DNA of 64,000 bases from Vreelandella olivaria (GCF_023507745.1 NZ_JALPZO010000028.1:48172-112171); one strand, 5' to 3'. Counted from the stretch's first letter, positions 56,100 through 64,000 are shown. Notes: generated from the letters alone by a model not told the origin. Program-made: numbers and translations.

Positions 56100-57464
56100 A
56101 TGTCAAAATCCCGGCAGGTAGCAGAAAGTATACAAAGTGCTATTGAAGAGGGTCGCTTAGCGCCTGGCACCAAGCTTGCCTCTATCCGCGAAGCAGCGTT
56201 GCAACACGGGGTGTCGAAAAACACCATTGTTGATGCCTATGACCAACTGGTGGCACTAGGACGGTTAAAGGCCCGTCACGGCGCAGGCTTTTTTGTTGTA
56301 AAGCCCCCTTCCCTTGAAACAGCAGAAAAAACCGTCGACTTGAGAGAAGCCATAGACAGTGTTTCCCTGCTCAGAGAGCAGCTGGAGGGTAAGTTTAAGG
56401 TTCGTGCCGGTGATGGCCGTGCTCCGGCAAGCTGGATGGGGGGAGAAGCATTATCGCGGCAAATCAAGCGCCTTAACGCCACAGGGGAGGACGATATTGA
56501 GTATGGCGCTCCGCAGGGCTATCCGCCCTTGCGCGAAACCATTGCCATGGTGCTTGCTGGCCGCTCAATCCACACGTCACACGACCAGATCCTGCTAACA
56601 TTTGGTGCCAACCACGCTTTCGACCTGCTGATCCGGCATTTTGTTGCACCGGGGGATCGCGTCCTGGTCGAAACACCGGGTTACTATCCTCTTTTCGGTA
56701 AATTACGCCTCGCCCAGGCTAAGCTGGTAGGGGTTTCCCGTCACCGTGAAGGGTTGGATATTGACGACCTGGAGCGCAAGATTAAGCACTATCGCCCTCG
56801 CCTCTTTTTCCTCCAGCCAAACGCACATAACCCCACCGGTACCACATTGTCGCTTTATCAAATGCATCGCCTGCTCTCCTTAGCGGAGCGCTATGGGCTG
56901 GTGCTGATTGAAGATGATGCCTTTGGGGATCTTCTTCCCCGTGGCAACGCCCACCTTGCCGCTCTTGATGGCCTTAACCGGGTTATCTATGTGGGTACTT
57001 TCTCGAAAACACTCTCAACGGGACTCCGCTCGGGGTATCTGGCAGGTAGCAACGCACTGGTAAGTGCACTGACTGATATCAAAATGCTCACAGTGGTGAA
57101 CACCTCTACCTTTAATGAACGGCTCATACATGACATGATCAGCCGAGGGCGTTACCGCCGACACCTGGTTCAACTACGGGAACGGATTACCAAAGCGAGT
57201 GCCAGTGCCACTATCGCGCTAAAAGAGGCAGGGGTTAAGCATATCGAAGGCCCTAATGGCGGCTATTACCTCTGGGCACAGCTACCTAATACAGTCAATA
57301 CACTGAAATTAGCCCGCAAGGCATCTGATGAGGGCATTTTTATCGCCCCAGGCTCAATATTTTCACTAAGGCCGGATGGACCCGACGCCTCTGCGATGCG
57401 CATTCACATCGCCTATGCCAACGATTACCGTTTTCTGAGCTTTTTAGCGCGTCACTTAAAATAG
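56100..57464 (+). CDS. MocR/PdxR-type GntR-aminotransferase regulator
   Basis: A 454-residue regulator. The GntR winged helix covers about residues 5-70 (SRQVAESIQSAIEEGRLAPGTKLASIREAALQHGVSKNTIV). From about residue 100 it has a fold-type I aminotransferase domain with NAHNPTGTT and the PLP Schiff-base Lys303 in VGTFSKTLSTGLRSGYL. Such proteins sense PLP with an amino compound and control neighbouring genes. ATG 56100 is preferred to TTG 56061. It is divergent from the HMG-CoA reductase/permease operon, with GGTACAGT boxes in between. Confidence 0.9.
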   Translation: MSKSRQVAESIQSAIEEGRLAPGTKLASIREAALQHGVSKNTIVDAYDQLVALGRLKARHGAGFFVVKPPSLETAEKTVDLREAIDSVSLLREQLEGKFKVRAGDGRAPASWMGGEALSRQIKRLNATGEDDIEYGAPQGYPPLRETIAMVLAGRSIHTSHDQILLTFGANHAFDLLIRHFVAPGDRVLVETPGYYPLFGKLRLAQAKLVGVSRHREGLDIDDLERKIKHYRPRLFFLQPNAHNPTGTTLSLYQMHRLLSLAERYGLVLIEDDAFGDLLPRGNAHLAALDGLNRVIYVGTFSKTLSTGLRSGYLAGSNALVSALTDIKMLTVVNTSTFNERLIHDMISRGRYRRHLVQLRERITKASASATIALKEAGVKHIEGPNGGYYLWAQLPNTVNTLKLARKASDEGIFIAPGSIFSLRPDGPDASAMRIHIAYANDYRFLSFLARHLK

Positions 57465-57594
57465 CGTCGCATAAGTCTGGGGGAATACAACGTTGACTGC
57501 CTAACTGATAGATGAAAGCAGCTCAAATTTTGAATGTACTGATTGTCGCTGCAGACAGCATTATGCGCCATACTAAACTAGCTAAGGAGGCCAT

Positions 57595-58497
57595 ATGCAA
57601 AAACCTTCAGATAGCCGTGATCGTCTTACTGTCCTGAAAAGGTTTGGTGCTGATCCTGGGGCGCTGCACGCGGACACCTATATTCCAAAGAACTTCCCAA
57701 AGCATGGTCCGCTTGTTGTTGTGCTTCACGGCAGCACCCAGTCGGCTGAAAGCTACGATCGTGGATCAGGCTGGTCTGCTCTCGCCGACGAATGCGGGAT
57801 AGCGCTCCTGTTTCCAGAGCAGCGACAAACCAACAACCCCATCGGCAGTTTCAACTGGTTCAAATTTGGCGACAGCCGCCGCGGTAGAGGCGAGCCGCTC
57901 TCTATTCGTCATATGATCAATCAGGTCGTTGATGACCACGTCATCGACCCGTCGCGCGTCTTCATTACGGGCCTATCTTCAGGTGGCGCCATGGCATCTG
58001 TGATGCTGGCGACCTATCCGGAGGTATTCGCAGGAGGCGCAATCATCGCCGGGTTGCCCTATCGCAGCGCAAACACCCTGATGCAGGCAATTTTCCGTAT
58101 GAAGGGATATGGTGGCCCATCGGACCGCAAACTCGACGCGCTTGTTCGCGGAGCCTCGAAATTCAACGGTCCCTGGCCGACGATCTCAGTATGGCATGGT
58201 GGCCGCGACTCGACTGTCGACAAGTCCAACGCCGATTCCATCGTCCGGCAGTGGCAGAAGATCCACAAGGTCGAAGGACCGCCTACGCGGGTGGAAATGG
58301 TTGACGGTTATCCCCGACAGGTCTGGTGCAACGCGGACGGTCGGGAGGTGATTGAGGAGTACATCATCGGAGGAATGGCCCACGGTACTCCAATCAGGGC
58401 TGATGGAGCTGGGGGACTCGGGGCAGAAGGCAAATATATGCTGGAAGTCGGTATTTCCTCTACCCGCCACATCGCAAACTTTTGGGGCCTTACGTAG
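57595..58497 (+). CDS. PHB depolymerase / esterase-family alpha/beta hydrolase
   Basis: A 300-residue esterase of the PHB depolymerase (LpqC-like) family. The oxyanion region is VVVLHGSTQSAESYD, the nucleophile elbow is ITGLSSGGAMAS, and a His is in GGMAHGTPIR. Substrate may be a short polyester or acetylated sugar. A perfect AAGGAGG precedes the ATG. The codon choice (many GCC, GTC, ATC, CGC) differs from the neighbours, suggesting transfer. It lies at the border between core genes and the prophage remnant. Confidence 0.8.
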   Translation: MQKPSDSRDRLTVLKRFGADPGALHADTYIPKNFPKHGPLVVVLHGSTQSAESYDRGSGWSALADECGIALLFPEQRQTNNPIGSFNWFKFGDSRRGRGEPLSIRHMINQVVDDHVIDPSRVFITGLSSGGAMASVMLATYPEVFAGGAIIAGLPYRSANTLMQAIFRMKGYGGPSDRKLDALVRGASKFNGPWPTISVWHGGRDSTVDKSNADSIVRQWQKIHKVEGPPTRVEMVDGYPRQVWCNADGREVIEEYIIGGMAHGTPIRADGAGGLGAEGKYMLEVGISSTRHIANFWGLT

Positions 58498-58602
58498 TAG
58501 AGAAACTATCACTTGCTAATATAACGACTAAAGTGAAGCGCTCTCGGTAAACATCTCTACGGTGGTGATGCAGGACAAGAAACGGAGAATCTGGAAATGA
58601 AA

Positions 58603-58626
58603 AAAGCCCCGTAAAAACGAGGCTTT
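58603..58626. terminator. Hairpin at the prophage-side border
   Basis: AAAGCCCCGT and ACGAGGCTTT (58603-58612 and 58617-58626) pair with one mismatch around AAAA, with A and T ends. Likely a terminator. Confidence 0.65.
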
Positions 58627-58627
58627 A

Positions 58628-58639
58628 GTATCAAGATGG
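58628..58639. repeat. 12-bp direct repeat, copy 1
   Basis: GTATCAAGATGG here and again at 59910-59921. The 1.27 kb between contain only a toxin-antitoxin pair and a stretch without genes. The copies could be remnants of an insertion duplication or attachment core; at 12 bp chance is possible. Confidence 0.4.
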
Positions 58640-58777
58640 CGGAGGACAGTCCGCTGATGGCTATTTAAATACAACAACTTATATTGTTAATTTATTTCTA
58701 CCCAACATCCCACCCAACATAAATACAGGTGCTTGTGTGCGCTGCGATGCGACACTATGCAAGGCTTTTTGGTGGTA

Positions 58778-59089
58778 TCAGCTTGCTGGCGCTTGATGGG
58801 TAAGATCGTGGAAGTTAACGCCTGTGGCTTTAATCACCGCAGTCATAGTTCGAAGTGTTGGGTTGCCCTTCGGGGATAAGGCGCGGTAAAGGCTTTCGCG
58901 TGATACTTTGGCACGTTCTGCTACCAGCGCCATTCCGCCTTGAGCTTCAACGACATGACGCAGCGCCATTAGGAAAGCTGACTCCCCCTCATCTTCGTCC
59001 AGCTCATCAAACGCTGTTCGCAGGTAGTCCAGAGCCATACCGGGGTCAGTGCGCAGCATTTCAATAACGGCTTCATCATGACTTTTCAT
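58778..59089 (-). CDS. Antitoxin of HI1420/HigA-like type
   Basis: A 103-residue protein. The C-terminal HTH reads GGMALVAERAKVSRESLYRALSPKGNPTLRTM, typical of the putative addiction-module antidote family. ATG 59089 (MKSHDEAVIE) is preferred to 59167, where the frame would overlap the toxin by 90 bp. It overlaps the toxin stop by 14 bp. In this group the toxin gene comes first, as here. Confidence 0.85.
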   Translation of the reverse strand: MKSHDEAVIEMLRTDPGMALDYLRTAFDELDEDEGESAFLMALRHVVEAQGGMALVAERAKVSRESLYRALSPKGNPTLRTMTAVIKATGVNFHDLTHQAPAS

Positions 59090-59417
59090 GACGTGTTCTC
59101 CTTTTGTGGTCGGCCAAAAACGCTTTTGCCTGTTCAATGTCAGACTGCTGGCGCTGTTTGGTACCACCTATTAACAACATTACCAAACGCGCCCCAACCT
59201 TGGCGTAGTAAACGCGGTAGCCAGGGCCATAGGTAATGCGTAGTTCCCATACCCCATCACCTACCGTCTTGGTGTCGCCAGCATTACCCGCTGCCAGCCT
59301 GTTAAGGCGTGTTAGTACCCGCATAGCGGCTTGACGGTCTTTAGCCTTAGTAGCATCCAGCCAGGCTTGAAAAGGGTCATAGCCATCAGCGGTAAGGTAG
59401 TGGGTAAGTTCGGTCAT
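59076..59417 (-). CDS. Toxin of HI1419/HigB (RelE-ParE) type
   Basis: A 113-residue RelE/ParE-superfamily toxin with DPFQAWLDATKAKDRQAAMRVLTRLNRL, VWELRITYGPGYRVYYAKVG and LLIGGTKQRQQSDIEQAKAF, the HI1419 family pattern. It likely blocks translation until bound by the downstream antitoxin. The start ATG 59417 lies 8 bp after a perfect palindrome that should be the operator. Confidence 0.87.
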   Translation of the reverse strand: MTELTHYLTADGYDPFQAWLDATKAKDRQAAMRVLTRLNRLAAGNAGDTKTVGDGVWELRITYGPGYRVYYAKVGARLVMLLIGGTKQRQQSDIEQAKAFLADHKRRTRHEKS

Positions 59418-59424
59418 ATTTCCA

Positions 59425-59444
59425 TTGTAGCTTAAAAGCTACAA
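59425..59444. promoter_or_regulatory. Palindromic operator of the toxin-antitoxin operon
   Basis: TTGTAGCTT (59425-59433) and AAGCTACAA (59436-59444) are perfect 9-bp arms around AA. On the minus strand the end reads TACAAT, a -10-like hexamer, so repressor binding would block transcription. Confidence 0.75.
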
Positions 59445-59841
59445 ATTAAAAGAGATAGCGTGACTTTAAGAGATTGAAAAACTCAAACGACAATGGCCCT
59501 TTTTACCAACAAATCCTTAGTAGCTGATTTTTCAATTTCGCGGGTGTGAGAATTTCATTGGAGGAACGGTGTCCGCTCAAGTGAACGCTGGAGGGATTGG
59601 AATAGCCCCTACCCCCTCACGTTACCAGCGCAATATTGGGAAAAAAGTTTCGTTATTTCTCGCGCATAAAAAACAGCCTGGGGGTGCGGTGTCCGCTTAT
59701 AGGTGCCCTAGAGATTCTACCCCCCTCCCCCCTATAGGCCCATGGCGCGGGCGTTTCAGCCTATGGCAGTCATCGGTAAAGTAATTATCTGGGCAGGCTT
59801 AGAGCACCTAACAGGCGGGAATATAGCAACATAAGCACGCA

Positions 59842-59866
59842 AAAGGCCCGCACTTCGCGGGCCTTT
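59842..59866. terminator. Strong bidirectional terminator
   Basis: AAAGGCCCGC (59842-59851) and GCGGGCCTTT (59857-59866) form a perfect 10-bp stem with a 5-base loop. Confidence 0.85.
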
Positions 59867-59909
59867 CAGGGTATCGATTAGAGGTTTTATGCGTCATCTA
59901 CCGCCTGCG

Positions 59910-59921
59910 GTATCAAGATGG
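59910..59921. repeat. 12-bp direct repeat, copy 2
   Basis: Second copy of GTATCAAGATGG (first at 58628-58639), just beyond the end of the AlpA-like gene. Confidence 0.4.
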
Positions 59922-59931
59922 TTGATAGTAG

Positions 59932-60129
59932 TCACAGGGAAGCCTCCTCAGATTCGGCATAGGTCTTACGGATCCATGCCTCTACCACTTCAGAAGACCA
60001 ACGGACACCACCCATAGGCATCTTTCGACCACGTGGGAAGTCACCATCACGAATCATCGCGTAAACTTTGCTTTCGCTGTAAGCAATCCGGGCGGCAACC
60101 TCCCGCATTCTTAGAAGATGAAGTGTCAT
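59932..60129 (-). CDS. AlpA-family phage regulator
   Basis: A 65-residue MerR-like winged helix of the AlpA/phage regulatory type: RMREVAARIAYSESKVYAMIRDGDFPRGRKMPMGGVRWSSEVVEAWI. Such proteins control excision genes of prophages and satellites. Its start overlaps the end of a 29-codon frame (ATGA). It lies at the end of a minus-strand phage gene row. Confidence 0.87.
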   Translation of the reverse strand: MTLHLLRMREVAARIAYSESKVYAMIRDGDFPRGRKMPMGGVRWSSEVVEAWIRKTYAESEEASL

Positions 60130-60215
60130 AGTGCGGTCTCCTTGCTCTCTAAGCGGGCGAGGCGTATAGCCGCCTCTATCACCGCTGGGGTAATCGGCTC
60201 GACACGATAGAGCAT
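60126..60215 (-). CDS. Possible 29-residue phage peptide
   Basis: A 29-codon frame (ATG 60215; MLYRVEPITPAVIEAAIRLA...) that ends in ATGA overlapping the alpA start, with the AlpA ribosome site (CAAGGAG) inside its end. The overlap supports translation, but the peptide is not recognised. Confidence 0.4.
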   Translation of the reverse strand: MLYRVEPITPAVIEAAIRLARLESKETAL

Positions 60216-60260
60216 TAACACACCCACCAAGATGGCGGGTGTTCCAGTCGGCGCTACACG

Positions 60261-60521
60261 TTAATTGGTGCGGTGTACTGCTGGCTTGGGGCTGTCTTTC
60301 AGGTTACTAAGATCCCACTGACAGTAACGCACCCAATCCAGCAACCCCTCTATCATGGGCAGTTCATCATCTACCGCGGTGGGGTCGGCTAGATATTCGA
60401 GCAGTTGCTCTTCGGCCTTGTCGAGGAATTCTAAGGTAAGCTCTAGGTGTCCAGTGACAACCATCGGGGGCTGGCCTTCATACTCAACGACTACAGTAAA
60501 ATCCCCCCCCCACGACTCCAT
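60261..60521 (-). CDS. Hypothetical phage protein (86 residues)
   Basis: An acidic 86-residue protein, rich in Leu, Glu and Asp, with no recognised family (VVVEYEGQPPMVVTGHLELTLEFLDKAEEQLLEYL). It overlaps the upstream small gene by 31 bp, if both starts are real. It is in the same direction as the phage row. Confidence 0.5.
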   Translation of the reverse strand: MESWGGDFTVVVEYEGQPPMVVTGHLELTLEFLDKAEEQLLEYLADPTAVDDELPMIEGLLDWVRYCQWDLSNLKDSPKPAVHRTN

Positions 60522-60730
60522 AAAGCATTATGAGTGACCCGTATCCCCTTCAAAGCGCGTTCTGACGCAATTAAGGCCCGACGGGCCATAAGGTGATTTG
60601 TTCGGTATCCGTGCTCATCTGCGCATAAAGCCAAGCGCGTATCGAGGCATTCAGCACAGCCAGCCAGGCGCGCTATATAGCTCATGGTTAATCTTTTTGC
60701 GGCGACCTCTGGCCTTAATTGCGAATCCAT
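60491..60730 (-). CDS. Hypothetical phage protein (79 residues)
   Basis: A basic 79-residue protein with three Cys (AGCAECLDTRLALCADEHG), perhaps a metal site. It starts immediately after the tape-measure stop at 60731. Its end overlaps the next gene, and a C-run near 60508-60515 lies in the overlap. No family recognised. Confidence 0.5.
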   Translation of the reverse strand: MDSQLRPEVAAKRLTMSYIARLAGCAECLDTRLALCADEHGYRTNHLMARRALIASERALKGIRVTHNALWSRGGGILL

Positions 60731-61948
60731 TTAAACCCCCAGTTGCCTTCTCAATATGCCGTTATTAGCAAAGTCTTGCCCTACCTCATTTAAAGCCTGT
60801 CGCACAGCATCCCCAACAGCGCGCTTGGTGGCGGCTGGATCAGATGCCCCTCGGGCATCCACGTTAATCACAAGGCCATCACCTCCAGCACCACTACCAC
60901 CACTATCGCCTGGGCGATTCATCTGACTCTCTACCCGCGCCAGCGTGGCATCTAGCTTCGCGCTAGTTGACGCAGTAGTCACCTTCTCTCCCTTCTCAAG
61001 CAACCATGTGCCTGTCTCGGGTACGTAATCCATACCATCGTGGGCCATGCCTGTTAGACCTGTACCCTGGATCGTGGAAACTATGCCAGCAGTGGCAGCG
61101 GCAACGCTGGCCATGGCGGGTATGTTGGCTGGGAAGGGTATCGCCGCGGCGCTCGCAATGCCTTTCTGAATGGCAATGATCGAAGACGCAATAGCAAAGG
61201 CTTTTTCAGCAGCAAACATGGCTTGATAGATCCCGCTTTGCTCACCGGCAAACTGCTTAGTAATGTCGGCCATATCGCCGAACATGCTTTCAGCGCCAGC
61301 CATTTGGGCCATTATGCGAGCCTGCTCAATCCGAGACAGTTCGTTTTCATGCTCTTCTTTAAGGGCACTCTCCTGATCATCCCACTGAGCCGTCAAGTCA
61401 GCTCGCTCTTTGCGGAATTCTTCGAGCATCTCGAGCTGAGTGTCATACCACTCCTGAAGCTTTTCCTCAGACTCGTCTATCTTATCCAGCTCACCAAAGG
61501 GGCCACCGATCGTGGCATCTAGCCCGCCATAACCAGGGGCTTCAACAAAGGCAGCTTCTGCGATTTTGGCTGCGGCTTCTGCGTATTCATCACTGGCGAC
61601 GTTTACAGCATCCAGAACGGCCAACCGGTCATACATCTGGTCTGTTAACTGCTCCTCAGTGGTACGCAGCTCGAGCAATAAGCTTTGGTAATTACTGGCA
61701 GACTGTTCGCTGGCCTCGTACGCTGCAACAGCATTAAGCGCCCCCCGTGCCGCTTGCATCTGGGCGTCAGTCGCTCCCTCTTGCGCCAGCTTATAAAGAA
61801 CCAGCTCATCCTCAGCCATACCCAATGTAGCCGCTTGAAGCTGGAGCGCGGCTACCTGCTTATCAATATCTGCCGCCGCTTTAGCGGCACTACTGCCATC
61901 AGTAGAAGGGGGATCACTAGGCGTCCGGCGATTGCCAAGCTCTGCCAT
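60731..61948 (-). pseudogene. Phage tail tape measure protein, C-terminal part (frameshifted)
   Basis: The frame from ATG 61948 encodes 405 residues, but the reading frame is open further up to about 62077 and continues the sense of the tape measure gene (…WWGGLNAELAEQQARAEAFADELQ…). It is Ala/Gln/Glu-rich, with long helices, a hydrophobic stretch near residues 235-280, and LTGMAHDGMDYVPETGTWLLEKGEKV, a run typical of tape-measure C-termini. It is out of frame by -1 with the N-terminal part. Confidence 0.78.
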
Positions 61949-62019
61949 GACTTGGTCTATTTTCTGCAGCTCATCGGCGAATGCCTCAGCCCGGGCCTGC
62001 TGTTCTGCCAGCTCAGCAT

Positions 62020-63270
62020 TCAGACCACCCCACCAGTAGCGCCGTTTAGCTGTGCGGTCGCTGCTCCGGGCCGCCCCTGGTACTGTATGTTTTGGCTGCG
62101 CTGCTGGCTCTCTAATTTGCCTATCTCTCCTGCGAGTCGTGTTGCTTCCATGCGGGCATCAATCAGGCCGGCCACCAGTGGTACCTTTTTGTTTTCAAGC
62201 TGGGCCTGGGTCAGGCCTTCAATGCTTCCAGTGAGTTCGCTCACCTCCTTCTTAGCATCCTCAAGCGCACCGGACGTAAGCCCCAGCTCATCTCTAAAGG
62301 CAAACATAACGCCCGCTGCCCCAATCGCAATAACAGCCAGCCCTAGAGGGTTGGCCCGCACAGCAGTATTAAAGGCCCACGTGCCAATAGTGGCCACGTT
62401 AACGGCAGTGCTATACACCACATAAGCCGCTGCAGATGCGGCGGCACCTGCAGCCACGCCTCCAATCAACTGAAGTTGCAGATCGTAATCACCAGCATGG
62501 AAAGCGCGGGTTACCGAGTTGATTGAATCTGCCATATCATTCAAGGCGGGCGATAGCTTAATGGCGACCGCGTTACCCATGGCTTCGGTAGATAGGCCAA
62601 TGCGGGCAATAGCGTCGTTAGCTTCCTCGATAGCAGCGGCATCCATCATGGAAACCGAAAGGCCATAATCCTCAATATCCTGTCGGGCGGATCGAATAGC
62701 ATCGCCACCTTTAAGAAACAGCTCTGTTGCGCCACGCTGTTCAAATCCGAGCTGTTGCAAATGCCGTGCGGCCTCCTGTGAGGACACGCCAGAATCACGC
62801 AGGCGATCCGCTATATACGCTAGCTTTTCGTCAACATCCATCCCTTCCATTTCGCGAAGGTTAAGGTTGAGCCGCTCCACAGTCTTCAACGCAGGCCCGC
62901 CGCTCATTTCCACGGCACCCAGGCGGCGGTTCATACGGTTAAGCGATGCCTCCATGCCATCAATACCACTATCGGAAGCCGCCATATTCACGGCACGAAG
63001 CCCGTCAATAGTGCCTTCTAGCGATCGCGCCAGCTTAGCGTTGGCGTCAATGGTATCCATGTTCGACTTGGCGTAAGCATATATGCCCCCGGCAGCAGCT
63101 AGAGCGCCCGCCGCAAGCGCCGCTATACCAGCGCCCGCCTTCTTAGCGTCTGCCTCCATCTTGCGCATATTGCGTTCTGTATCACGCTGCGCCTTTTCCA
63201 TCGGCCCTAGAAAGTTGCCGGTTTGCAGCACCATATCAAGCGTTAAGCGGCCAAGCGATCGGGTAGACAT
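62020..63270 (-). pseudogene. Phage tail tape measure protein, N-terminal part (frameshifted)
   Basis: A 416-residue frame from ATG 63270 (GGAGG upstream). It begins STRSLGRLTLDMVLQTGNFLGPMEKAQRDTERNM, typical of tape measure N-termini, with a hydrophobic Ala/Gly stretch at about residues 45-65 and another near 260-330. It ends early at 62020 (GATGGVV). A -1 shift at the GGGG run (62074-62077, minus strand) would join it to the downstream frame, giving about 850 residues. Confidence 0.8.
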
Positions 63271-63417
63271 AGGGCCTCCAGTAAGCAGGAGAAGGCCCAA
63301 GCGGGGCGTTCTCTTATGGCAAAAACTGTCTAAAAATACAGTCTAACACTACCCATAAGACGTACCTACACAGCAGTAAAAACAACTATACGGCAGCACG
63401 GGTGATTGGAAGCAGCG

Positions 63418-63690
63418 TCACAGTCTCCGCTTCCAGCGCTCCAGGTAACCAGGTGTACAACCTGGGTCAATATCGGTTAGCGCTTCATCAGCTAGTTGGT
63501 CAAGGCGGTGCTGTATCCGCTTCACACCTGCACCATCACCACGGGCAAAGGCCCATGCTAAGCGGCGCTCCAGGCGTTTGCGCTCACTGTCTAGGCGTTC
63601 GTCCCGGTACTGCTCAGCATCGCGGTAGGTGTGCTTAAAGGAGTTATCGTTAATCTTGCGGGCATCAGTCGCAAAGTTGCGGCGGCGCAT
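63418..63690 (-). CDS. Hypothetical phage protein (90 residues)
   Basis: A basic, charged 90-residue protein (RDAEQYRDERLDSERKRLERRLAWAFARG), probably helical. No family recognised. It precedes the tape measure gene by 147 bp in the same direction, where tail-assembly proteins are often encoded. Confidence 0.5.
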   Translation of the reverse strand: MRRRNFATDARKINDNSFKHTYRDAEQYRDERLDSERKRLERRLAWAFARGDGAGVKRIQHRLDQLADEALTDIDPGCTPGYLERWKRRL

Positions 63691-63754
63691 GAGATTCCCC
63701 GGTGGTTAGCGGTATCGTTTAACTGAATGAATATACAGCCTCATCACTCGGGCG

Positions 63755-63782
63755 TAAAAAAGCCCAGCAGGTGCCAGGCTTG
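63755..63782 (-). terminator. Minus-strand terminator downstream of the IS element
   Basis: AAGCC and GGCTT around 63760-63782 form an imperfect stem; on the minus strand a run of T follows (complement of the A run at 63756-63761). Confidence 0.6.
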
Positions 63783-63891
63783 ATAGGTAAAGGAGTTTTA
63801 ACAGAACCTCTTTAAGAGGGCCTGTTGGGTCTGTTCAGATCAGCACTAAAAGGGCCAGATCCTCACCTTACAGTGCGACGTCACCCCATCT

Positions 63892-64000
63892 TCAGTAGCA
63901 GCCGGGTTTAGAGTCAGAAGTAACTTTATCGTGTTTTACCACCAGTTGCTCGGCATAGGCTGAAGGTGTCAGCCCACCAAGACTCTTCTTCGGTCTTTCT
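63892..64000 (-). mobile_element. IS3-family transposase, C-terminal end (partial)
   Basis: The last 36 codons of a transposase that enters from beyond the window: RPKKSLGGLTPSAYAEQL is the classic C-terminal run of IS3-family OrfB (DDE) transposases. The stop TGA is at 63892-63894. The element's inverted repeat should lie between about 63800 and 63891 but was not placed with confidence. Confidence 0.85.

Larger units (their letters stand above)
59445..59931. other. Gene-poor stretch with short direct repeats and a terminator
   Basis: No convincing gene is seen. The 11-mer CGGTGTCCGCT occurs at 59567-59577 and 59687-59697, each after a G-rich run. A 71-codon frame at 59569-59784 has biased composition and no match I recognise. 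A strong terminator lies at 59842-59866 and the second 12-bp repeat at 59910-59921. Confidence 0.5.

Noticed and set aside
58636..58650. Possible tRNA 3' end (TGGCGGAGGACAG) as a phage attachment site
   Set aside because: No tRNA body or TPsiC arm can be read on the minus strand; only a short resemblance.
59569..59784. 71-codon plus-strand frame in the gene-poor stretch
   Set aside because: It crosses C-rich runs and the repeat motif, has no good ribosome site and no recognisable family.

Overview
The window looks like a chromosome segment of a moderately halophilic gammaproteobacterium, most likely Halomonas or a close relative. This is an inference from a complete ectoine operon (ectA-ectB-ectC), a ruvB-ybgC-tolQRAB-pal-cpoB cluster, a tusDCBE cluster, and moderate GC with gammaproteobacterial-type proteins throughout. 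No rRNA, tRNA or CRISPR array was seen. Both edges are cut: the left edge inside ruvB, the right edge inside an IS3-type transposase.

Layout. 1-5.8 kb: end of ruvB, then the Tol-Pal envelope system. 5.8-8.1 kb: an SDR gene facing ubiG and a HAD phosphatase best read as MupP. 8.3-17.5 kb: a long co-directional run with a UDP-sugar dehydrogenase-like protein that lacks its catalytic Cys, a membrane coiled-coil protein, tamA-tamB, msrA and a c-type cytochrome. 17.5-19.7 kb: beta-carbonic anhydrase and glutathione reductase. 19.9-22.4 kb: ectABC with a clear sigma70 promoter and terminator. 22.6-26.0 kb: a three-gene envelope cluster (retropepsin-like lipoprotein, inactive transglutaminase fused to a 7TM domain, RimK-like ATP-grasp ligase). 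26.1-27.3 kb: zur, a hisI-type gene and yidD. 27.3-30.9 kb: sufE and nfuA on either side of a divergent tyrosine recombinase / KfrA-like pair that shares an AT-rich control region. 31.2-38.5 kb: metH, a MATE exporter, and a cysI-type sulfite reductase with a DUF934 partner. 38.6-40.3 kb: a hipBA module. 40.4-44.2 kb: smrA, a GGCT-like protein, a WrbA-like flavoprotein, DUF2069, cytochrome b561 and pdxH. 44.3-48.8 kb: a PatZ-type protein acetyltransferase divergent from an HDAC-family deacetylase, then an XRE-cupin regulator. 48.8-51.5 kb: tusDCBE, a Bax-inhibitor-1 protein and a 55-residue membrane peptide. 51.6-57.5 kb: aldo/keto reductase, a small lipoprotein, and a probable mevalonate (or related acid) module: degradative HMG-CoA reductase, a TctA-like permease with a small membrane partner, and a divergent MocR regulator with repeated GGTACAGT boxes.

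From 57.6 kb the region becomes accessory. There is an esterase whose codon use looks foreign, a HigBA-type toxin-antitoxin pair lying between two copies of a 12-bp direct repeat, and a prophage remnant (AlpA-like regulator, short phage ORFs, a tape measure gene broken by a -1 frameshift). It ends in the 3' end of an IS3-family transposase.

The strongest leads for new biology are the retropepsin / dead transglutaminase-7TM / ATP-grasp cluster beside the ectoine genes, the recombinase-KfrA pair with its 13-bp inverted repeat, the active-site-less UGD homologue linked to tamAB, and the HMG-CoA reductase/TctA-like/MocR unit. Family assignments come from reading motifs by eye; no database search was run.
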